DNA from: Paramoeba atlantica
Lineage: Eukaryota; Discosea
DNA: 64,000 bases
Direction of reading: 5' to 3'
NCBI GenBank assembly: GCA_977017575.1
Contig: CDRNVI010000099.1
Location: 186,001-250,000, forward strand
Every line of letters begins with the position of its first letter. Within the stretch, counting starts at the first letter, position 1. This document shows positions 28,923 to 38,600 of this stretch, piece after piece. The notes beneath the pieces are model-generated. The model searched no databases and was not told where the DNA came from. It was given only the letters and a program-made list of their open reading frames with translations. The translations under genes were made by a program, and so were the position numbers.

Positions 28923-30434
28923 CTACTCCTTGTGCTTCCGATGTTTCTTCTTATGCTTGTCTTTGTCCCTGTGCTTGTCTTTCCTGTGCTTCTTGTCCTT
29001 GTGTTTTCGCTTCTCCTTTTTATGATTCTTTCTGTCACTCTTCTCCTTTTTCGATATCTCCTTACGCTTCCTCTTCCGCTCTTTGCGCTCTGCCTCACTC
29101 TCCGAGTCTGAAGAACCCTCACTCCCCTCACTCTCCGACTCACTGGAGTTTGCAAAATCCCCGGAGCTTACATCACTGTCCTCGGTTTCCTCCTCCTCCT
29201 CACTGTCGGTTTCCTCCTCCCCTTCCTCATCGGTGATCAACCCCACGCCCCTTGCTTTCATCCACGCCATCACCCCAGAACCCTCAGCCTTATCGATGGC
29301 CCCAAACATCAATTTTTCACCCCGGTTCGTGACCAGCGTCACCGAAAAAGTTCGATTCAACGCCACCCCGCCCAACCCCTCCACCTTCCCCTCCTTGATT
29401 TCCTCATACCGCACATACACCGCGGGGCGATGCAAAAACAGTAGCGATTTGTCCAACAAGTAGACAAACCCGGTCTGGCCCTTATGTACGGCCCGGACCG
29501 CGGGACAGTGACTTGCACTCCCCCCCGCTGCCCTCGGGCGAAACAAACTTTGTCCCAAAATCTTTTTTTGGGTCAGCCCTTTGAGCAGTTTCGCCACCAC
29601 CTCATTCCGTGGCCCGCTCATCACGGGGGCCAACATCCCGGCGGAGGCGGGAAAGTGTTGTTGAATTTGTGAGGGGGTCAAATTCACTTTTTGTGCGGTT
29701 GTGGAGGTCTTGGGTTGTGAGCCCTGGGCCTCCCCCCCCTCCCCCTCCCCACACACCTCCTCCTCATCAAACACAAACACCAGCAGTTTGTGTGCGGAGG
29801 CCCCGATGCGAATCGGGGAGGAGAGCGCCAGTATAAAGTACTTGCGCCCCCCGAGGGGGTGGGGGAGGAGAAACATACACTGCAGGGTGTGGATCGGGAT
29901 CCCGTAGGTTTGGTTCTTTTTGGACTCCCGGAGCTGGAGAAGCGTAGGGGTTAGCGTCATGGAGAACACAGCGCTGGGGGCCGCGCAGGTGAGATCGGGG
30001 AGGGTCGCGAGAACGGGGGGGAGGGGGGAGGGGTCGTTGGGGGCGACATTGGAGCCTTCTACCGTGTCGGGAGGGGGAAGGGGAAGCGTGTGGGTAAGTA
30101 AATGTCCTTGAACGAGCTGGGTGAGGGTTTTGGCCCCATCCTTGTCGTCGGGATCGAGTCCTAAGGGTTTTGGGGGGATAGAGAGGCGAATTTCGTGGGG
30201 TTGGGCCTCGAAACGGGGTGCGTCGGAAGGGGTGGGGGATTCGGGGGAAGCGGCGGATTCGGAGGTCACGGATCCGAGTTGGAAGGTGACGTCGGTTTTG
30301 CTTTGCGTGCAGGAGAGAACCCGGGAGAGGGGGATTTGGAGTAAGGCGTGTTGGTCGTGCGCGTTCAACCGCACCGCGTGGTCGCCCAGTGAGATCTCAC
30401 CCCAGGATTGACAAGAGAGTGAAGGGGTTGACAT
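28923..30434 (-). CDS. POB3: FACT complex subunit SSRP1/Pob3
   Basis: 503 residues, ATG start, no intron. FACT is a histone chaperone that lets polymerases pass nucleosomes. The N-terminal PH-like domain (WGEISLGDHAVRLN and following, residues 12-50) matches POB3_N. The structure-specific recognition region follows with IRLSIPPKPLG and an HTLPLPPP linker. A double-PH middle domain spans residues about 150-390 (YGIPIHTLQCMFLLPHPLGG, SLLFLHRPAVYVRYEEIKEG). An acidic tract (EEGEEETDSEEEEETED) and a very basic Lys/Arg/His/Glu/Asp tail replace the HMG box of animal and plant SSRP1, as in yeast Pob3 and protists. The partner Spt16 is not in this window. It lies on the same strand just upstream of RPB2, probably in the same polycistronic unit. 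Confidence 0.93.
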   Translation of the reverse strand: MSTPSLSCQSWGEISLGDHAVRLNAHDQHALLQIPLSRVLSCTQSKTDVTFQLGSVTSESAASPESPTPSDAPRFEAQPHEIRLSIPPKPLGLDPDDKDGAKTLTQLVQGHLLTHTLPLPPPDTVEGSNVAPNDPSPLPPVLATLPDLTCAAPSAVFSMTLTPTLLQLRESKKNQTYGIPIHTLQCMFLLPHPLGGRKYFILALSSPIRIGASAHKLLVFVFDEEEVCGEGEGGEAQGSQPKTSTTAQKVNLTPSQIQQHFPASAGMLAPVMSGPRNEVVAKLLKGLTQKKILGQSLFRPRAAGGSASHCPAVRAVHKGQTGFVYLLDKSLLFLHRPAVYVRYEEIKEGKVEGLGGVALNRTFSVTLVTNRGEKLMFGAIDKAEGSGVMAWMKARGVGLITDEEGEEETDSEEEEETEDSDVSSGDFANSSESESEGSEGSSDSESEAERKERKRKRKEISKKEKSDRKNHKKEKRKHKDKKHRKDKHRDKDKHKKKHRKHKE

Positions 30435-30483
30435 AGAGGGAAAGAGTAAGGGAATGCTATTTTGGTATTAGGGGAGGTATTGG

Positions 30484-30502
30484 ACTGAAATAGAATTATA
30501 TG
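30484..30502 (-). promoter_or_regulatory. Likely trans-splice acceptor for FACT subunit
   Basis: On the minus strand, TAATTCTATTTCAG ends about 50 bases before the ATG and is followed by a C/T-rich 5' leader. It has the form of a 3' splice site. Confidence 0.45.
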
Positions 30503-30841
30503 AAATTATAACTTGGAGATCAGAACCCAGAAATCCGTGGAGGCCGAACCGGGTGCGGTTAGCGTGATTAGTAAACTTTCATTTCATACTGTGATTCGAA
30601 ATTCAAGAAATTTCAAATCGTTCTGTGTAAATTTATTAGATTTTTAGAATATGTGAGCGAACCTAATTTTCGTCCCACCCCAAAATTCGTTATTAGAACG
30701 AATCGCATTTCGTAGAACTTCTACTATAAAGAGTTTTAAAAATGCGCCAGTGCGTTGTTTTGTAAATATGAACCCCATTTTGTGAACACCAAAGGACCTT
30801 TCTACCTCGCTTTCTCCGTCCATTGTTCCACAACGTTATTC

Positions 30842-31237
30842 GGTGGAATTGAACGAAGTTTGCACACTTTTTCAAAAAAAATAAAAACGATCTTTATTAT
30901 TATTATTTTTTGCTTCTGTTGCTTGCAAAACATATAGTTTAGAAATTTTGCTAGTATCTTTGACCTTTTTACGTTCTTCAGGTACGGATAAAATCATGGT
31001 CAATCACTTTGATGGTGGGTTTTGTTGTGAGTGTATTGAAATGAACTGTGTCACACGTCTTCCGTTTATTGAGGTTAAGTGAGGTTAAGCCCGCTGGTAC
31101 GAGTTTTGTTGGATGTTGCATTGTTTTGTGCGGAAATCGTCTTGTCTGCATCATTTTGATTTTCTTTGGAATTTGTTGATATTTGGTCACTTTTAGAATT
31201 TTTATTACAAAGTGTGCAAACTTCGTTCAATCTGACC
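30842..31237. mobile_element. Short non-autonomous Merlin element
   Basis: 396 bp with perfect 8-bp target duplications CGTTATTC at 30834-30841 and 31238-31245. The ends are GGTGGAATTGAACGAAGTTT and, reversed, GGTCAGATTGAACGAAGTTT, followed by GCACACTTT. The interior retains the last codons of a Merlin transposase gene and its 3' flank (minus strand, ATGCAACATCCAACAAAACT) but not the catalytic domain. It is an internal-deletion derivative of the element represented at 16964-17860 and would depend on a transposase made elsewhere. Confidence 0.9.
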
Positions 31238-31610
31238 CGTTATTCATTGTTGTAGGACAAGCCTACAATTATTAGGCACCGCGACAACTGTGTTAGATCA
31301 TGAACCGATGGTGCAAACCAAAGTTTCCAGAGTCCCTTTCTCCGAATCTCGTTCGACAACGTAATTCCTAGTATTCGGACAATCTTTGATCGTGCACTTA
31401 TGGAAGATTTGCTTCACTATGACCTTCCCCGCATACCACGGGTGGATCATGTGAGGTTTCGTCCTCATCGGAGGTATGTGGATGCAGAGAGCTCGGGTCC
31501 CAGGTGCAGAGAGCTCGATTGTCATGTGCAAGTGCACAGAGCGGGATGCGTAATCCCCATATCAGTTTCCAATAATAAAGGTAGAGGGGTGATTAAATGA
31601 GTACAAAAAA

Positions 31611-32546
31611 TAAACCCCCGCTCACAAAAAGTGACCCCCCTCTTTTTTTCGTACAAATGTCCGTTTGAGCTGATTTTTGTTGCATTTTGCAGATCTCAAC
31701 ACAATGACTTTGCGCGTGAAGAAATGAGACAAAAAGAAACGAATACGCACAATTTAGAGAAGAATTAACATTTTTTCACATTTTCGCCCTTCAATCTTAT
31801 ACACTCCTTAAGTCGAGAATCAAAACTCAATACTGTTTTGTCGATCACTTTTTGAGTTAAAGAAGACCATACTTTACGTACACATCGGATAAGTGAAGGC
31901 TTGTCCGATGGCGTTTGTTCGTCTACCGCCTCTTGGACCATAGACCAGACGTTTTTTATGGGGGAAAGGTCGGGCGAGTTGGGGGGGCAGTTTCTTAGAA
32001 CATCACTCATTCGATTCTCAATGTACTCTTTGGAGGCACGGGCAGTATGTGCCGTTGCCCCATCCTGTTGAAATACACTATTAGGTGGGAAATCTACCTG
32101 TTTTGATGTTTCTATGTACGTCTTGCTTGTAATAGATGTGTCATTTGGTAGAATAACCAAATACCTCCACCCACAGGACTCAAAGTGTATTCCCCGCTAG
32201 ATTTTTTTTCGTTCAGATATTTTTTGATTATCCCTCTAGAGACGTTAAGATCACGGGATAATTGTTTTATCGGAACACCTTCTCCATGTCTCATCTTCAA
32301 AAGAACCTTACCACTATCCGTAAGCGCCCCTTTTGGAAGCCGATATGGTGATTTGGTCACTTTTTGGAAAAAAAAGTTGAAAAGCCAATTATTTTTTTTG
32401 ACTAAATTTTAGAATTTTAAAATGAGCTAAAAACAGCGGGAACGTGCAGATCTCGAAATTTTGAACGAAACAGTGGTATGATAACCCACCCACGCCCCCA
32501 TGTGCTAAAAATAAGGGGGGGTCACTTATTCGTGAGCGGGGGTTTA
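31611..32546 (-). mobile_element. Tc1-like transposon, internally deleted
   Basis: Ends: TAAACCCCCGCTCACAAAAA on the left and, reversed, TAAACCCCCGCTCACGAATA on the right, each followed by AGTGACCCCCC and flanked by TA as Tc1/mariner elements require. The element is 936 bp long including the TAs. It carries both terminal parts of a transposase gene but lacks the middle. Its subterminal sequence also appears in the relic ends at 4628 and 6228. Confidence 0.88.
31765..32360 (-). pseudogene. Tc1-like transposase, deleted and mutated
   Basis: The N-terminal part (32360-32170) has a helix-turn-helix: PIKQLSRDLNVSRGIIKKYL. The C-terminal part (32160-31765) carries VFQQDGATAHTARASKEYIE with the second catalytic aspartate, then NCPPNSPDLSPIKNVWSMVQ, in which the expected glutamate of PIENVW is a lysine. 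The region holding the first aspartate, roughly 120-150 codons, is missing and the two parts lie in different frames. The enzyme is dead. Confidence 0.88.
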
Positions 32547-32589
32547 TATTGTTGTCGCTAAACTTGTAAATTTCAATCCCAAGAAAAAA

Positions 32590-32757
32590 GTGATGCGGGC
32601 AAGAATCAAAAGGCATACAACTCGAAAACTGGAGGGAAAGAACAAAATTTGTAAAATTGAATCGCAAGAACATGTGATGCGGGCAAGAACCAAAGAGCAT
32701 ACAACTCGAAAACTTGAACTAAAGAGCAAAATTAGAAACTTTGAATCCCCCCCCAAA
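32590..32757. repeat. Tandem duplication, 84-bp unit
   Basis: GTGATGCGGGCAAGAA starts at 32590 and again at 32674. The two units are about 85 percent alike (CATACAACTCGAAAACT in both). It lies just outside the right end of the Tc1-like element. Confidence 0.75.
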
Positions 32758-32930
32758 AAAATAAAGAGTATTATTACGACCATACTCTGCAGACGGAGCA
32801 AAATGTTTTATCATAGAGATCTACATGTAGGTCAATCTATTTAGCAAAACGAAGTTAGTACTGAGAAAAAGACGTAGTAGGTAATTTAGGTGATGAGAAA
32901 AAAAGCAAAAAAAATAGTTTCCGAAAATTA

Positions 32931-33120
32931 TTGAGACCAATTTATCGTATTCTCCTCCGAAACAGCATTCCAGCGTTCAGGCTTGCATATTTCGCCAGCC
33001 GGTCTACCTGGAGTGCTGGTGGGCATGCGACAAAGTAAATCCTGGTTATGACCTAAATAAAGTTGCTCTATACAGCGGGGCATGTGGGTCAAGTCAACAA
33101 TCCCAGAAAATTTGTTGATT
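32931..33120 (-). pseudogene. Severed 3' end of LRR copy 5
   Basis: Minus-strand translation gives NKFSGIVDLTHMPRCIEQLY followed by a short tail to a stop near 32931. It continues the repeat register of the LRR gene at 33703-34446 exactly (residue 10 of one repeat, then residue 13), with the spliced-leader repeat lying between. The two pieces are therefore one gene split by that insertion. Confidence 0.8.
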
Positions 33121-33129
33121 CCAATTTTT

Positions 33130-33701
33130 TTTGATGTTCATGCGCTCGTTGGCGCAGAGATACAGCCCTTGATGCGACAGCCGATATCATCGGCACAATC
33201 CGTATTGACGGATGTCGCACCAAGGGGGTTTAGCTCGGACTCTGTCGGTAGAGGGGGTCCAGGCAACTCGCCCTCTCTTTACGCAGCCGGAGGGGCGCAC
33301 TGCAACCGACTCGGTCCCAGTCGGTAGAGGTGGTCCAGGCAACTCACCACCTCTTTACGCAGCCGGAGGGGCGCACTGCAACCGACCGCTGCCTCGCGAT
33401 AAGACGAGGCAGAGCCACGCCCAGTGGTCCTCAAGGGAGGCCACCATGGCGCATGGCTCCCCGGGAAGAAAAGGGCGCGAAGGGAAGAAAGCCGGGGAGG
33501 GAAGAAAACCCACTCAAGGAGTGAGCCGGGGAGGGGTGATGGGGTGGAAGCGCGTCCCCTACTTCTCCGAGAAAGAGGGACAGTTTCGGCCTTAGTGCCG
33601 GCCGGCAACGGGCATATAAAACAGTAAGATTATGCCCGTTGCCGGGGAAAGAAAAGATGAACTAAAGGGAAAATGTACCAACAAGGTACAGAAACTGTAT
33701 C
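33130..33701 (-). repeat. Spliced-leader-derived GC-rich repeat, copy 2
   Basis: Minus strand, starting GATACAGTTTCTGTACC then TTGTTG and GTACATTTTCCC at 33701. The same two hairpins as copy 1 follow, one formed by CGGCAACGGGCATA and its complement, one weaker here based on TGCGACA. The 3' end reads GAACATCAAAAAAAA. Internally a block of about 76 bp (GGTCCAGGCAACTC, then CTCTTTACGCAGCCGGAGGG) is present twice in tandem; copy 1 has lost part of one unit. It sits inside LRR copy 5 and gives that gene its new stop codon immediately after the junction. The A-run at the 3' end suggests retroposition. Confidence 0.75.
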
Positions 33702-33702
33702 T

Positions 33703-34446
33703 TTATGCTTGCAGGATCTGCAAGCTCGCTGGCAGAGCAGTTAAGTCGGGACATCCAGATAAATCGTTGCATCGAAGATCAAGCTTCTCCAGATGTGGCG
33801 GAAGATTTGTGAGGCAAATTTCACCCCTGAACGCGTTTTGGCCTAATATCAGTGCTTTCATGCTTTGAGGAAGGGAACTCAAATCTAATTCACCCTGAAA
33901 ATTGTTTATGGTCAGGTCAAACACTTCTAAATTCAGTGGGAGTTCACGTAATGAAACAAGACCTCTCATGGCGTGCCTTTCTCCGCTGAATCTGAGCAAT
34001 GTCTGCGGAAGATGTTGAAAATATATGATACCGCGTAAAATCTGGTTTTCATCACCATCCCAACATATTTCTACTATCTGACTGTTGTCGTTGCACTTTA
34101 CACCAAACCATTCGCACGCTGGGGTGCTGGTACTCCAAGACTCGGGCAATCCAGATTCAACGTAACTCTGCTTCAACAGTACAGGGTGGTACGTGGTCTG
34201 TGGGACCCAGACGAAGTCTCTGCGAATCATCTCCAAATCTCGCACCAGTTGGGCCAATTTGTATTCTTCCGGTAGGGTAGCCTGGCTCACCTTTCCCGAA
34301 CGTACCAAAGAGTGTCTGTGTGTCTGACTCGACGCGGATGGGTTTGGATTCGCCGCACTCCTAGACTCACATCTGTTTCCCGGAACGTCGGAGGGGTCGT
34401 GCGAGAGTGACAAAAAAATTATCGAAGGGAATCGACGGATATCCAT
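33703..34446 (-). CDS. LRR protein, C-terminus truncated by insertion (copy 5)
   Basis: 247 codons with an ATG start. After a basic start (MDIRRFPSIIFLSLSH, weakly signal-like) comes GKVSQATLPEEYKLAQLVRD, the motif shared by the family. The cap is WSTSTPACEWFGVKCNDNSQ, followed by repeats ending ...SGCPDLTALPASLQILQA. The stop is created by the first bases of the spliced-leader repeat. The missing last repeats survive at 32931-33120. If expressed, the protein lacks about 55 C-terminal residues. It is the clearest case here of a repeat disrupting a host gene. Confidence 0.75.
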   Translation of the reverse strand: MDIRRFPSIIFLSLSHDPSDVPGNRCESRSAANPNPSASSQTHRHSLVRSGKVSQATLPEEYKLAQLVRDLEMIRRDFVWVPQTTYHPVLLKQSYVESGLPESWSTSTPACEWFGVKCNDNSQIVEICWDGDENQILRGIIYFQHLPQTLLRFSGERHAMRGLVSLRELPLNLEVFDLTINNFQGELDLSSLPQSMKALILGQNAFRGEICLTNLPPHLEKLDLRCNDLSGCPDLTALPASLQILQA

Positions 34447-35012
34447 TAATGTTTAGAAAAACATGTAATAGTGAATCTATGGATGGAGGCAATAAAATAC
34501 ATGTAGACTATTTGTAACGCGAATACGCATTTCAAGTCGTCATGATGCATTCAATCTCCTCACTCTGATGGAGAGCTTACAAAGATAATTAGAAAGGTAA
34601 ATAGGAAAAAAGACGTTGTCAAAAACCATGAACAGTGTTTTTCAGCAGATCGCAGATGCGTTGAAACCATTTGAGTGGATATCCATCTGCAAACTGAACC
34701 GTAGTAATGAGTTCAATTCATTTTGTGCTGTTGTCAAGAATACCATTCCATTACAACAATTCATTGAACTGTTTCTCGAACCGACTAAGGGGACTCAAGG
34801 AAACCATCAGGCTTCGAGATGACACAGATCGCTCGAAAATATTCTCACACTTAGCTCATCCTTGGAGAACATATTTTTAACTTTCAAATATCCTATGAGT
34901 TCACTCATAGCAGATTTATGAATCATTTCCTTCAAGAAAGAATTGATAGGAAACTGAACAGGAAGGTGTGCTACATTGTGGACACAGCATTCTCCACGAA
35001 TGACAACTGAAC
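34447..35012. other. Gap without recognised gene
   Basis: Short frames on both strands (68 codons plus at 34616, 69 codons minus at 34807 without ATG) have no recognisable features. Confidence 0.4.
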
Positions 35013-37826
35013 TCACAAATTTAGTATTCTTCTCATATACTCGAGAGTGGAAGGAAGAGTTTGACGAATCGAGTTTTGAACGAACCTTGTCGTACTAAGT
35101 TCCGTGTCAGGCGGTTTTTCGCCCGTCCGGACTCTGCACTCCATATAGGCGTTGTAGAATCGGAAACATCGAGACGCGCTTGCAGCGTAGTGTGCTAATT
35201 CCTTTTTTCCATATGGACCAGACGCTATTGTTCCTCCAGTACTTATACGCCTTCTGGGATCAGTGAAATGATTAAAACGCTCGATGGGGGTGACACAAAC
35301 CGGTGTACTTCCCTGTTCTCGTAGTTCCGTGGATGATGAGTTATCTACGTTCGGTTCGTCCAGGCTAGTAGTAGACTTTCTTTTAAATCGATCGGGAAGA
35401 GAAGATACAGGCTTGATAGTCGTCCTTCCCTGCGCCGAATACAACGTGGAACCAGATATTTCGGGATCTAACGATCCAGAAAGAGAAGATTCTACGGATG
35501 CAATATCCGGTACTTCCGACGAAGTATCACTGAAACAATGATCCTTACAATCTTCCTCACAGGCGTGAGAATCCACCGAACGCGTTTTCAACACCTCATC
35601 CTTTGTGCACGAACCCATTTCCTCCTTGTGGATATCCGTTCCACAACACGTCTTATGGTTTTCTGCCCTTCCCACCTCAGTAGATGCCTTCCGCGGCATT
35701 TGCCTCCAATACGGCTTCTTTCCGCGACAGCGTCTCATCTCCTCGACCCCGAGCGTGGGCGCTGCACCTTTCCGAGAAGGCCCCCCTTCCCCACCGAGCT
35801 GTGAGCGTTTCGCAAGATCACAGAACCCCTCCAACACCTCCCGAAAGGAGGGCTGATGTGAGCCCCACAACATGGGACGCTGTACCTCAAGTTTTCGTGT
35901 CAGCACCATCGTAAGCTCCACCTTTCCCTCTTCCCCGCCTTTTTCAGCCCTCCCCGTCTCGGAATCCGCCTCCCCCGGCTCTCCCCATGCCTCCAACCCC
36001 GTGGTCCCCTTTTTTCCATTCTCGCCCTCCCCGGGGTAGTTTCTGGTCGTGCTTTCCCCCTTTTCTTTCCTCTCCTTTTCTTCCTTCTCTTTTTCTACCT
36101 TCTCTTCCTTCTCTTTATCGCCTCCCCCCCCCACCCCCCTGCGTGTCTCCCACATGTAGATCCCCCGCAGGACCACCCCGGTCCCCAGCACCCCCGTCTC
36201 CACCTGCTCCACCGTGTCCGGCCCCCCCGCGGGGAACCGGAACAGCGGGGAGAGCGCGAGACCGGCGGGGGCGTGGGGGAGGAGAACGGAGAGGCCGCGG
36301 GCGGGGGCCGGGAAGGTGGGGTCGAGGTCGGTGGGGGAGAGCGCGGGGGGGGAGGGGTCAGGGGGGGGGCCTGCACCCCGTAGAGCTACAGAGGGAAGCT
36401 CTGCACCCCGTAGAGCTACAGAGGGAAGCTCTGGACCCTGTGGGGCGTGAGAGGGAAGCTCTGCACCCTGTGGGGCGTGAGAGGGAAGCTCCCCACGGTG
36501 TGGAGCGTGAGAGGGAAGCGCTACACGTTGTGGAGCTATAGAGGGAGAAGAGGAAGAACAACACGTTGTCGTTGTCCCACTTGGATGTGTCTCATTTGGA
36601 CGTACTGCGCTAGGAGGGGGAAGCTCCCCACGTTGTGGAGCGTGAGAGGGGGAAGCGGAAGAAGAAGAACGTGTTGTCGTTGTCCCCCTTGAACGTGTTC
36701 CACTTGGACGTGTCCCATTTGGACGTACGGCTTGAGAGGGGGAAGAGGAAGAGGAACAACGTGTTGTCGTTGTCCCACTTGGATTTATTCCACTTGGATT
36801 TGTCCCATTTGGACGTACTGCACTATGAGGGGGAAGCTCCCCACGTTGTGGAGTTTGAGAGGGAGACCTAATTTGGGGAGTTGAAGGGTGAAGCTCTCCA
36901 TCTTGTGGAGCTATAGAGGGAGAAGAGGAAGAAGAACGTGTTGTCGTTGTCCCACTTGGATGTGTTCCACTCGGACTTGTTCCACTTGAGCTTATTCCAC
37001 TCGGACTCGTTCCACCTGAACGTGTCGCACTTGGACGTGTCTCACTTGGGGAGAGGGAGAGATTCGTTGGGGGATGGAGTGGAGCGTTGGGTGTTTGGGC
37101 TGAGCCACGTGTTGTTGGTCCGCTTCTTGTGGGGGGAGAGGGGGAGAAGGGGTTGGTGGGGTCGGTTGTTAGACCCACATTGTGTGGTGGGGTTGTGGAA
37201 CAACTTGTTGCTGAAGGAGAGGGTGGGAAGGGGGTGGGGTGATCTGCAATCCCCCTGTACACTCCACGAAAGGTGGGTTCAATGATGTGGGGTTGTTGGA
37301 GGGTAGAACAACCTGTGGGCTGTTGGGTCAAAGAAGCACCTGTTGGGGAGTAGGACCCGTTGGAGGGTGTGGGGTACTTTTTTCTGTGTCGTTGTCTCCG
37401 GTGGGGTGAAACTTTGGTAGTAAAAGAGGGCCCTGATTTGGGACGATGGGGGGTTATACCCGGTAAAGTCCAAGCAGGGGAGAGACCCGGTTTGCGGGCG
37501 GAGAAATGGGTTCTTGCGTTCTCTTCCTGTTGTTTTATTTTGTTTAATACATGCTCGGGGTTCAAAATTTCGATTGCAAACCCGCCATAAAAATCGAGTC
37601 GCAGTTTGGTTCGGGTGCGAGGCTCTCCAAGGAAGAAAGCAGACGCCACCGACAGTGTGGGATGGGACATATTAGGCAAGAACTTATAGGAAGCGCATAA
37701 AAGGTTGCTCGATTGAGAGCTTGATTTTTCCCAACCGGGGACGTATGAACGGAGCTGTTCTTCAAAGTGGGCAAACAATTTCGGAGAAATCGCTTTGCGT
37801 CCAGATCCCTTGGTTAGGGCTGCCAT
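35013..37826 (-). CDS. Large low-complexity protein, function unknown
   Basis: 937 residues starting at MAALTKGSGRKAI. I chose this ATG because TTTTCTCCCTTTCTACAG ends exactly at it on the minus strand, a very good splice acceptor; the open frame continues upstream to 38129. Residues 1-110 look folded (LFAHFEEQLRSYVPGWEKSS, LRLDFYGGFAIEILNPEHVL). Residues about 250-490 are Ser/Thr/Pro-rich tandem repeats (SGTxPSGTTTTRSSSSSP, APQRGELP). A proline-rich then glutamate/lysine-rich stretch follows. The C-terminal 70 residues (HYAASASRCFRFYNAYMECR and following) again look folded. I do not recognise the family. The folded ends with a disordered middle suggest a scaffold, which is inference. It lies about 570 bases upstream of LRR copy 5. 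Confidence 0.7.
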   Translation of the reverse strand: MAALTKGSGRKAISPKLFAHFEEQLRSYVPGWEKSSSQSSNLLCASYKFLPNMSHPTLSVASAFFLGEPRTRTKLRLDFYGGFAIEILNPEHVLNKIKQQEENARTHFSARKPGLSPAWTLPGITPHRPKSGPSFTTKVSPHRRQRHRKKYPTPSNGSYSPTGASLTQQPTGCSTLQQPHIIEPTFRGVYRGIADHPTPFPPSPSATSCSTTPPHNVGLTTDPTNPFSPSPPTRSGPTTRGSAQTPNAPLHPPTNLSLSPSETRPSATRSGGTSPSGISSSGTSPSGTHPSGTTTTRSSSSSPSIAPQDGELHPSTPQIRSPSQTPQRGELPPHSAVRPNGTNPSGINPSGTTTTRCSSSSSPSQAVRPNGTRPSGTRSRGTTTTRSSSSASPSHAPQRGELPPPSAVRPNETHPSGTTTTCCSSSSPSIAPQRVALPSHAPHRGELPSHAPQGAELPSHAPQGPELPSVALRGAELPSVALRGAGPPPDPSPPALSPTDLDPTFPAPARGLSVLLPHAPAGLALSPLFRFPAGGPDTVEQVETGVLGTGVVLRGIYMWETRRGVGGGGDKEKEEKVEKEKEEKERKEKGESTTRNYPGEGENGKKGTTGLEAWGEPGEADSETGRAEKGGEEGKVELTMVLTRKLEVQRPMLWGSHQPSFREVLEGFCDLAKRSQLGGEGGPSRKGAAPTLGVEEMRRCRGKKPYWRQMPRKASTEVGRAENHKTCCGTDIHKEEMGSCTKDEVLKTRSVDSHACEEDCKDHCFSDTSSEVPDIASVESSLSGSLDPEISGSTLYSAQGRTTIKPVSSLPDRFKRKSTTSLDEPNVDNSSSTELREQGSTPVCVTPIERFNHFTDPRRRISTGGTIASGPYGKKELAHYAASASRCFRFYNAYMECRVRTGEKPPDTELSTTRFVQNSIRQTLPSTLEYMRRILNL
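36360..37080 (-). repeat. Coding minisatellites in the unknown large gene
   Basis: Irregular arrays of short units (GAGAGGGAAGCTC blocks of 36-60 bases, and CCACTTGGACGTGT blocks of 15 bases) keep the reading frame and encode the Ser/Thr/Pro-rich part. Length is likely to vary between strains. Confidence 0.8.
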
Positions 37827-37848
37827 CTGTAGAAAGGGAGAAAATTGC
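37827..37848 (-). promoter_or_regulatory. Splice acceptor directly at ATG of 35013-37826
   Basis: Minus strand: AATTTTCTCCCTTTCTACAG, then ATGG. The tract and AG are textbook for a 3' splice site. It could receive a spliced leader or end a cis-intron whose first exon lies in the longer upstream frame; trans-splicing is the simpler reading. Confidence 0.6.
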
Positions 37849-38129
37849 GCCCCGGGTCGTAAATACGAAAGATAAATACGATACCCGCGGAGCACAGGAG
37901 AACTTGATGAAAACAAGTATCGCTGCCTTATTATAGAGCGCCGCACTAAACAGTCGTAACACTTTGAATATATGGTGTAGGTGAACGGTGAACCATCACT
38001 ACTGGGTAGACCTCCAGATCTTCGTTGGGTACGGAGAGTGTGTCGCTTCGTTGTATGAAGAACTAGGGAAGATTTCTTTGAAGAAACAAGCTGCGGCGGC
38101 ACACTTCTTACTCCACGAAGGTATACCAT

Positions 38130-38600
38130 CGATTTTTCTAAGAATGAGATAAATTTCCTGGAGTGGTACTGAAAAGTGATCCAATAAGAGTCTTCTATGC
38201 AACTAGGAATAGGTACAGGTTTAGACTACAGCCAAAAAAAGAAGAAGAAACCACCGCGTTGGACAATCTACCTCCCGGTACAAAAACTAGCTACACGTGC
38301 AATACATACAGTGGTTTCAATTGAAATTCCCCCCGCGGAAATTTGAGTTTTTTATCCGTTTTTTTCACCTTTTTTTCACATGCACCCCCTGGTGCTCATA
38401 TGGTGACTCGAAAATCAGCCAAAACAAGATTTTTGGAAAATACGAACCTTGGAAAAAAGCAGTAAAATGGAGCAAAAATTAAAATTTAGAAGTTGTATAC
38501 TAGAACCCAAAGTGTCCTCTACTATTTATAGTGCTTTTCCGTCACACACACCCTACCGGTAGGGGGGGCGCCCTAGGGGGACGCGCTAGGGGGGGGGCGC
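38130..38600. other. Gap without recognised gene
   Basis: No coding signal. A short GC-rich palindrome (CTACCGGTAG near 38555) and G-tracts lead into the tandem repeat at 38601. Confidence 0.4.

Noticed and set aside
33212-33627. Protein-coding genes in the GC-rich repeat
   Set aside because: Overlapping frames exist on both strands in both copies and none shows a domain; they follow from the low stop frequency of GC-rich DNA.
36360-37080. Possible CRISPR-like array of short repeats
   Set aside because: Units vary, have no constant spacer length and lie in frame inside a gene; this is a coding minisatellite.
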